From positions 1,922,001-1,986,000 of the forward strand of contig NZ_CP074572.1 of NCBI RefSeq assembly GCF_018394335.1: a DNA stretch of 64,000 bases. The letters are read 5' to 3'. This document shows positions 58,761 through 64,000 of the stretch, piece after piece. Made by a program: the position numbers and the translations under genes. Position 1 is the first letter of the stretch. Each line of letters begins with the position of its first letter. A model generated the notes under the pieces. The model did not search any database. It had not been told where the DNA came from and worked only from the letters and a program-made list of their open reading frames with translations. Source of the DNA: Shewanella dokdonensis. Its GTDB lineage: Bacteria; Pseudomonadota; Gammaproteobacteria; Enterobacterales; Shewanellaceae.

Positions 58761-59522
58761 GCGCGTTTCACTCAGCGCAAACTGGAACTTTTCTTGGCCG
58801 AGTTCGCGGCCAGCACTGTTATAACGCACCTCGATGAACTGCATGATCCCGGTGCGATGTTGTAACACTAGCGTGGTGCTGCGCGTGCCATATTGGGGGT
58901 GACGAATAAAAATCGCCGACAGTTTACGTTCCCATTCAGGCTCAATACCCGTGGCGGGGAGTTGTGCCTCATCGGCCTCGGTTGCATCCCGCATCAATGC
59001 TAATAAGGCCTCGGTATCCAGCGGCTGATCAGCACCGACCAACTGCTGTAATGCGCGCGTACCTTGTGCCATCTTCGGCCAGATATCATCTAGCGCCCCA
59101 TTACTGACAGCGTGAAACCCCGCCGTCAGTGGCAGTATTTCACCACTGAGACTATTACAACAAAACAGGCCAGCGGCCGAGCCAAAAACCAGATTGAACG
59201 GATTATAATCCTGCCGATGCTGCATCAACCAGGCGGGTGTTATTGGGGATTGCAGTGCTTTTATCACCAGTTCCCCTCGGCTACGACAGTCATCGCGTAT
59301 AAGATGTGGGGCGCGAATATTGGTGAGTGCTGCCAAGTCTCCCCGGCGATTTACTCCGAGCCAACTACCTCCGGCACTCAAATCCTTACCCGCCAGCAGT
59401 TGTGGCTCGGTGGGCCAGAAGTGGGCTGCGGCCGTGGGACGATGATGATACTCATCGCGGTTAGCGCAGAGAATAAGTGGGTAATCTGGATGCTGCTGTA
59501 GCGCTATAAACAGAATGCACAT
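58755..59522 (-). CDS. NRDE/TANGO2-family protein
   Basis: A 255-residue protein starting MCILFIALQQHPDYPLILCANRDEY, with the N-R-D-E motif that names the family. Cys-2, exposed after Met removal, marks an Ntn-hydrolase-like fold. Further blocks are LAGKDLSAGGSWLGVNRRGDLAALTNIR and GTRSTTLVL. Relatives have been linked to heme handling, but no reaction is firmly assigned. Confidence 0.88.
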   Translation of the reverse strand: MCILFIALQQHPDYPLILCANRDEYHHRPTAAAHFWPTEPQLLAGKDLSAGGSWLGVNRRGDLAALTNIRAPHLIRDDCRSRGELVIKALQSPITPAWLMQHRQDYNPFNLVFGSAAGLFCCNSLSGEILPLTAGFHAVSNGALDDIWPKMAQGTRALQQLVGADQPLDTEALLALMRDATEADEAQLPATGIEPEWERKLSAIFIRHPQYGTRSTTLVLQHRTGIMQFIEVRYNSAGRELGQEKFQFALSETRL

Positions 59523-59572
59523 AACCAGGCTCCCTAAGCGTTAGCAGCCCTAATCACCACAGATTACCGAAC

Positions 59573-61114
59573 TCAGTGATGATGTTCGGCGTGACTGTGA
59601 TGATGCACTGCTGGTGGCGTTGACAGTGTTTGTGGTTTTAAGGCTTTCAGGAAGCGTCTTGGCCCCTGACGCAGCAGACTGACAGCAAACAGCAAGGCCA
59701 GTATCGATAGCGCGATAGTGCTGGCTGCTGGCCATTGTGGCAGTAACAGTTGCCATTGGGGTTGCCAGTAGCTAACCAACAAGGTGAGCAGCAATAGCAG
59801 CGATAACGCAGCGGTTTTTTGCAATATTGATAATGCTCGCAGTTGGCTAATATTCAGCAGTTGTGCGGCACATAGACTCAGTACCAGTGCTGGTGGATTC
59901 CAACCGCTATACGCCAGCGTGGCCGCGAGCACAGTGCTGCCCAAGGGATTGAATTGCATCGGGATAAAGAGCAACACCAGTACTGCCACCTGGAGCCAAT
60001 CATTGGTTAACGGCACGGATGGATGACCAATCAGATTAGCTAATAGCAAACTCAATAGTATCCACGGAGCACTGCGATCAACCCCGTAACTGAATCCGAA
60101 TTCAAGGGCGCTGGTGCTGGGTTGCGGTTGACTGTCTACCGCTTTGGCTTGCAATACTGCGAGTAGCCCACCGATTAGCAGCAAAGAAGATAACTGCAAG
60201 AGGGCGTACAGTGGCCCTAGTAATAGTAGGGTCAACAACAGCACCTCAGGCCCGGCAAGCCGTTGTAACCACTGTAATCCAGGCCGCTGGTTATCTGGCC
60301 GCAGCCCTAAAGCGTAGCGGCCAACCGCTACGGCGTGGGCGAACAACAGCGCTGGGGCGAGCATTTGCAGCCAGTTAAAAAGTTGCAGTGATTCATGTGC
60401 GTGAGCCTCATGGGCGTGTTCTCCTGAATCCATCAGCATTAACACTGCCAGCAAGCCCAAACCAAGCAAGCTGCCAAAACCGGCATACAACTCATGGCGG
60501 CCACTGTGAGCGTTTTCGTTCCCATGCGGCTGATGCAATACCACATGCAGAATTGAACCAGTGACAAACGCCTGCAAATACACTGTGTTATCTAAACTCA
60601 GATGTTGCAGTAGCTGCTCTCCCGCAGCATAACCCACAGTAGTCAACAATATCATCAGGGTTAATACAATCCAGGCCCACTTTGCTCCCGCCTGCGGTTT
60701 TAACAGCCACCAGATTGCCAGCCCTACCGGGAACCGGTGCAAAATCACCCCTAACGCCAGCAAACTATAGTTGCTGTCCTGTTGTGCCAACACCATGGCT
60801 CCGCCATCGGTTACTGTGTGCAGCAGTAAGCCGATGATGCCTAGGATCAAGGTTACGTTGTGAGTGAGTTCGGAGTAACGGTGGAATAGTTTCTCGCTGG
60901 CAGAAGGCCCCCATAGCCCTAAGACCACAAACACTAATGCCAGCAAGCCGCCATGTTCTAACAGTTCCGGCAGAATATGAACCAGCACAAGGCCGCCGAG
61001 CGACACAAAAATAAAGCCGTCCAGTCCTTTATGCAGACCACTGCCTGATGCTAACCAACGATAGAAGACCGGCCCTAGCAACAGGGCGATGCAGCTGGCA
61101 ACGAGGTATAACAT
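59573..61114 (-). CDS. ZIP-like metal transporter fused to a permease-like membrane domain, His-rich tail
   Basis: A 513-residue polytopic membrane protein. The N-terminal 215 residues resemble ZIP transporters, with metal-site motifs HTVTDGGAMV and ILHRFPVGLAIWW and a further membrane histidine in ILHVVLHQPHG. A His-rich link (SGEHAHEAHAHES) leads to a second half with about eight helices, and the chain ends in HHHSHAEHHH. The second half vaguely resembles the DUF318/YraQ permeases, which I state only as a possibility. Transport of zinc or another divalent metal is likely; direction is unknown. Confidence 0.72.
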   Translation of the reverse strand: MLYLVASCIALLLGPVFYRWLASGSGLHKGLDGFIFVSLGGLVLVHILPELLEHGGLLALVFVVLGLWGPSASEKLFHRYSELTHNVTLILGIIGLLLHTVTDGGAMVLAQQDSNYSLLALGVILHRFPVGLAIWWLLKPQAGAKWAWIVLTLMILLTTVGYAAGEQLLQHLSLDNTVYLQAFVTGSILHVVLHQPHGNENAHSGRHELYAGFGSLLGLGLLAVLMLMDSGEHAHEAHAHESLQLFNWLQMLAPALLFAHAVAVGRYALGLRPDNQRPGLQWLQRLAGPEVLLLTLLLLGPLYALLQLSSLLLIGGLLAVLQAKAVDSQPQPSTSALEFGFSYGVDRSAPWILLSLLLANLIGHPSVPLTNDWLQVAVLVLLFIPMQFNPLGSTVLAATLAYSGWNPPALVLSLCAAQLLNISQLRALSILQKTAALSLLLLLTLLVSYWQPQWQLLLPQWPAASTIALSILALLFAVSLLRQGPRRFLKALKPQTLSTPPAVHHHSHAEHHH

Positions 61115-61285
61115 GGGTACCGTTAATGAAATTGAAAAGCGTTATAGTATAGCAAGCTCGTTATAAATGAGCAGTAGTTAATTCTGTTGCGGCCAGTGAA
61201 AAATATCCCGTTAAATAATGCCGAAATTCCGCAAGAAAACCTATACAATATGCCACCTTGTTGAATTGCCCCGAGCCGACAAACT

Positions 61286-61879
61286 ATGGATATGCTGTCT
61301 GCTGCCGTGATGTTATTTCTGATTATGGATCCGTTGGGTAACCTGCCGGTCTTCGCCTCCATCTTGCGGCATATTGAACCCAAAAAGCGTCGTCAGGTAC
61401 TGATCCGTGAACTGGTGTTTGCGTTGATCATCATGCTGATGTTCCTGTATGCCGGTGAGGCGATCCTCAATTTTCTGAATTTGCGTTCTGAAAGCGTCAG
61501 CATCGCTGGCGGCATTATTCTGTTTCTGATCGCGATTCGCATGATCTTCCCGCAGCCCGGTGGATTGGTGGGGTTGGCCGCGGGTGAAGAGCCTTTTATT
61601 GTGCCGATGGCGATACCGTTAATGGCTGGGCCATCGATTCTGGCGGCACTGATCCTGTTGGCGCACACTGATAGCAGTAAGATGTTGCAATGGACGGTGG
61701 CACTGGTTTCTGCCTGGGCCGCCAGCTCAGTTATTCTATTATTCTACAAACTCTTCAACAAAATTCTCGGTGATAAAGGTCTTACCGCTGTAGAGCGTTT
61801 GATGGGGATGGTGCTGGTCATGATTTCGGTGCAGATGTTTTTAGATGGTGTCGCTCGTTATCTGTCAGCTGTCCGTTGA
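61286..61879 (+). CDS. MarC/YhgN-family membrane protein
   Basis: A 197-residue protein with six helices. The family marks are FLIMDPLGNLPVFASIL at the start and PFIVPMAIPLMAGPSILAALILL in the middle. MarC proteins were once tied to multiple antibiotic resistance, but this was withdrawn; transport of small molecules is presumed. It is divergent from the ZIP-permease gene with 171 bases between them. A 7-bp hairpin (61891-61908) follows the stop. Confidence 0.9.
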   Translation: MDMLSAAVMLFLIMDPLGNLPVFASILRHIEPKKRRQVLIRELVFALIIMLMFLYAGEAILNFLNLRSESVSIAGGIILFLIAIRMIFPQPGGLVGLAAGEEPFIVPMAIPLMAGPSILAALILLAHTDSSKMLQWTVALVSAWAASSVILLFYKLFNKILGDKGLTAVERLMGMVLVMISVQMFLDGVARYLSAVR

Positions 61880-62019
61880 GTATTCGCTGGTGTTGTCAGC
61901 GGACAACATAACTGGCTGAATTAATTCTGAACAATTAAACAGATTTATTGCTGAACTGCTTGTCCTGAAAGATTGTCTACAGTTAATGTGATGTTCCTGA
62001 GTTGTTATGGGGGTGTTCT

Positions 62020-62322
62020 GTGGTCAATCGTTTGCTGATATTAACTCTTCCTGCGGTGTTGATGCTGATGGGGGCGAGTGCCTGCCAATCATCAACTCCC
62101 TCGACAACCAATCCCCAAGAAACGCCAGCAACACCCGCCCCGTTAAGGCCTTGCGGTAGCGGGGCGCCGCATATCGACCGCGATAAAATTCGCCAACGCT
62201 TGCTAGAAAAGGGCGTGCTCACACCTCAAATGAGCGAGCAGCAACAGCAACAGATTCTCAACGACTACATTCGCCAACGACAGCAGGCCTATAGCAAGTG
62301 TCAAAAGGAGCCTAAAGCATGA
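62020..62322 (+). CDS. Small lipoprotein with a module like the protease propeptide
   Basis: The GTG at 62020 (VVNRLLILTLPAVLMLMG) sits six bases after GGGGGTG; a TTG six codons upstream is the alternative. It has 100 residues. The signal peptide ends in the lipobox ASAC. After a Pro/Thr-rich linker, the domain IRQRLLEKGVLTPQMSEQQQ resembles ILYWLEKRGELSPNASAAER in the M6 protease encoded next, without gaps. Its stop overlaps the protease start (ATGA). It may bind, inhibit or help fold the protease; that is inference. Confidence 0.7.
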   Translation: MVNRLLILTLPAVLMLMGASACQSSTPSTTNPQETPATPAPLRPCGSGAPHIDRDKIRQRLLEKGVLTPQMSEQQQQQILNDYIRQRQQAYSKCQKEPKA

Positions 62323-64000
62323 ATCGCAGAACTCTGGTTTCCTCATTGATTATTGGGTTGGCTTTACTCAGTAGCAGCGCCATGGTTGCTGCGGCTCCAG
62401 CACCTCGGGATCTGGCGATTGCCAATAAACAACAGATCCTTTACTGGCTGGAAAAACGTGGTGAGTTATCGCCAAATGCGTCTGCGGCAGAGCGACAGCA
62501 ACTGCTGGCGGCTTATCTGCAAGGTGGTAAGTTTTCCAAAGATCAATTAAAGCAATTGGGTCGAAATCAGCAGTTGCTAAAGGCGGCTTATCAACGAAAT
62601 CAGCGTCTTGTCGATACCTCAAAGTTGCAGCGGGTATCCGCCACCGATGCCAGTGTTACCAAGACAGTAAAAGTGCTGGCGGTATTGATTGATTTTCCTG
62701 ATTTGCCATACAACAACAACCGGTTAACGTCTGCCGATAGCGAAATGTATTACAGCAGCTATCCGGCATCTCATTACCAAGACTTACTCTTTTCCAGTAC
62801 AGGCTTTAATGGCCCATCAGGCCAAAATCTGCAGTCTGCCAACCAGTATTATCAGGCGGCGTCAGGCGGTAGTTTCTTTTTACCGGCGATGTTAAAGGCT
62901 GGTATACCGCCAGCCACAATGCGGCCTATTACGGTGCTAATGATGCTGCCAATAATAACAACGATATGCGGGCAACAGAGCTAGTAGAAGAAGCGGTGGC
63001 ATTGGCTGCCGCTAATATGTCCGCCGATGAACTGGCGCAATATGATATAGAAGATCCCTATGATCGCAATGGCGACGGTAACCTGAATGAACCTGATGGC
63101 ATTATTGACCACGTCATGGTGTTTCACTCCAGTATTGGTGAAGAAGCAGGTGGTGGCGTGTTAGGGGATGATGCTATCTGGTCGCATCGGTATTTTGTGC
63201 CCGGCAGTTATGGACAGTTGATCCCAGGTACATCCAAGCGTGTGTATGGCTATACCATTCAGCCGATTGATTCAGCAGTTGGCGTATGTGTTCATGAATT
63301 TGGCCACGATCTGGGGCTCATTGATGAATATGATACTAACAACACTGCAGATGGTGAGCCCGTAGGGGCCTGGTCGTTGATGTCAAATGGGAGTTGGACT
63401 GGGTCACCGTCAGGCTCTCAACCTACGGGTTTTAGTCCCTATGCTAGGGATTTCTTGCAGCAGCGCTATAAAGGCCGCTGGCTGGATGCACAGACGATTG
63501 ACTATACAACGCTGACTGCCGAGGGCACGGATGTTGTGCTCAATCAAGCGACTGATAGTAATCGTATTAACCAACTAGAAATCACCTTGCCACCGAGTGA
63601 AATTGCGCTGGCGACACCTTATGCCGGTGACTATCAGTATTATTCTGGGCGCGGCAATGAGCTTAATAACGCGATGTCGTTCGACGTACAGTTACCCGCC
63701 AGCAGCAATTTAACGCTGACCATGAAGGCTAAATGGGATACTGAGAAAGATTATGACTATGCCCAAGTGCTTGTGGATGGTGTCGCTGTTGCCGGAAATT
63801 ACACTGTCAGCACTAACACGGCTAACAATGCCCGAAATATCATTACTGGGGATTCGTCAACATTATCGGGGGCAGATAGTCGTGGTTGGGTTACCCTCAG
63901 TTTTGATCTGAGTGCTTATGCTGGCAATAACAAACAGATCAGTCTGGTGTATAAGACCGATGAATCACTGGGTGGCGATGGCATTCAGGTGGATAACCTT
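62319..64000 (+). CDS. Secreted M6 (immune inhibitor A-like) metalloprotease, frame broken once, 3' end beyond window
   Basis: Signal peptide to about residue 26 (VAAAP), an N-terminal propeptide-like region, then the M6 domain beginning VKVLAVLIDFPDLPYNNNRL. The frame breaks in T5 (62877-62881): as read a chain ends at 62984, but one added T gives GGSFFFTGDVKGWYTASHNAAYY and an open frame to the window end. It then shows the zinc site VCVHEFGHDLGLIDEYD, an EF-hand-like DRNGDGNLNEPDG and GAWSLMSNGSWTG. The last visible 150 residues look like a carbohydrate-binding or MAM-like beta domain. Members degrade host or environmental proteins. Coupled to the preceding lipoprotein gene. Confidence 0.88.

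Noticed and set aside
1..64000. Search for CRISPR arrays, tRNA or rRNA genes, and prophage
   Set aside because: No regularly spaced repeats, no tRNA-like cloverleaf regions and no phage structural genes were noticed by eye.

Overview
This window reads as chromosome of a gammaproteobacterium very close to Shewanella. Base composition is near 50% GC. Several arrangements match what I remember of Shewanella genomes: gorA near prlC, a mobB-moeA fusion gene, a DUF2989 lipoprotein, an MtnC with the D-T-A-G-T start, and a RyhB small RNA between a Tag-like glycosylase gene and a sensor-kinase gene. No rRNA, tRNA, CRISPR array or prophage was seen.

Layout. 1-6355: the end of an outer-membrane protein, a NatAB-like ABC exporter operon with a secreted S33-type hydrolase (minus strand), and a divergent YtrA-type GntR regulator with its own ABC transporter. 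6848-16053: a tight five-gene cluster of circularly permuted ATP-grasp, alpha-E, transglutaminase/DUF2126, ATP-grasp/alpha-E fusion and transglutaminase proteins. This is a predicted peptide-ligase and peptidase system of unknown product and the most promising poorly described pathway here. 16196-31534: acyl-CoA ligase, Fur-controlled TonB receptor, DMT exporter with LysR regulator, TAXI-TRAP transporter operon with DUF1850, PBP7, a thioesterase, mtnC, and a two-subunit molybdenum hydroxylase (IorAB type). 32153-40189: DUF2989 lipoprotein, mog, an NlpC/P60 lipoprotein, a decayed IS3-family element beside an AT-rich lipoprotein gene, gorA and a porin-like protein. 40190-45279: prlC, a thioesterase, a GST, a LysR regulator and a Tag-like glycosylase. 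45299-45462: RyhB with Fur box and terminator. 45468-54871: a sigma-54 two-component system divergent from tupABC-mobA-mobB/moeA-moaA, with a well-spaced -24/-12 promoter and a CRP-like site. 54919-64000: mutM, an MscS channel, an NRDE protein, a ZIP-permease fusion, a MarC protein, and a small lipoprotein coupled to a secreted M6 metalloprotease that runs off the window.

How the genes work together. Oxyanion import and molybdenum-cofactor genes (tupABC, mobA, mobB-moeA, moaA, mog) feed enzymes such as the IorAB-type hydroxylase. Iron control appears twice, at the TonB receptor and at RyhB.

Quality caveat. At least 15 clearly conserved genes are broken by an apparent single-base deletion, nearly always in a short homopolymer run. 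In every complete gene, adding the missing base or bases restores a whole number of codons and the expected family sequence. I therefore annotate these as single genes and state where the frame breaks. An uncorrected sequencing bias is the simplest explanation.
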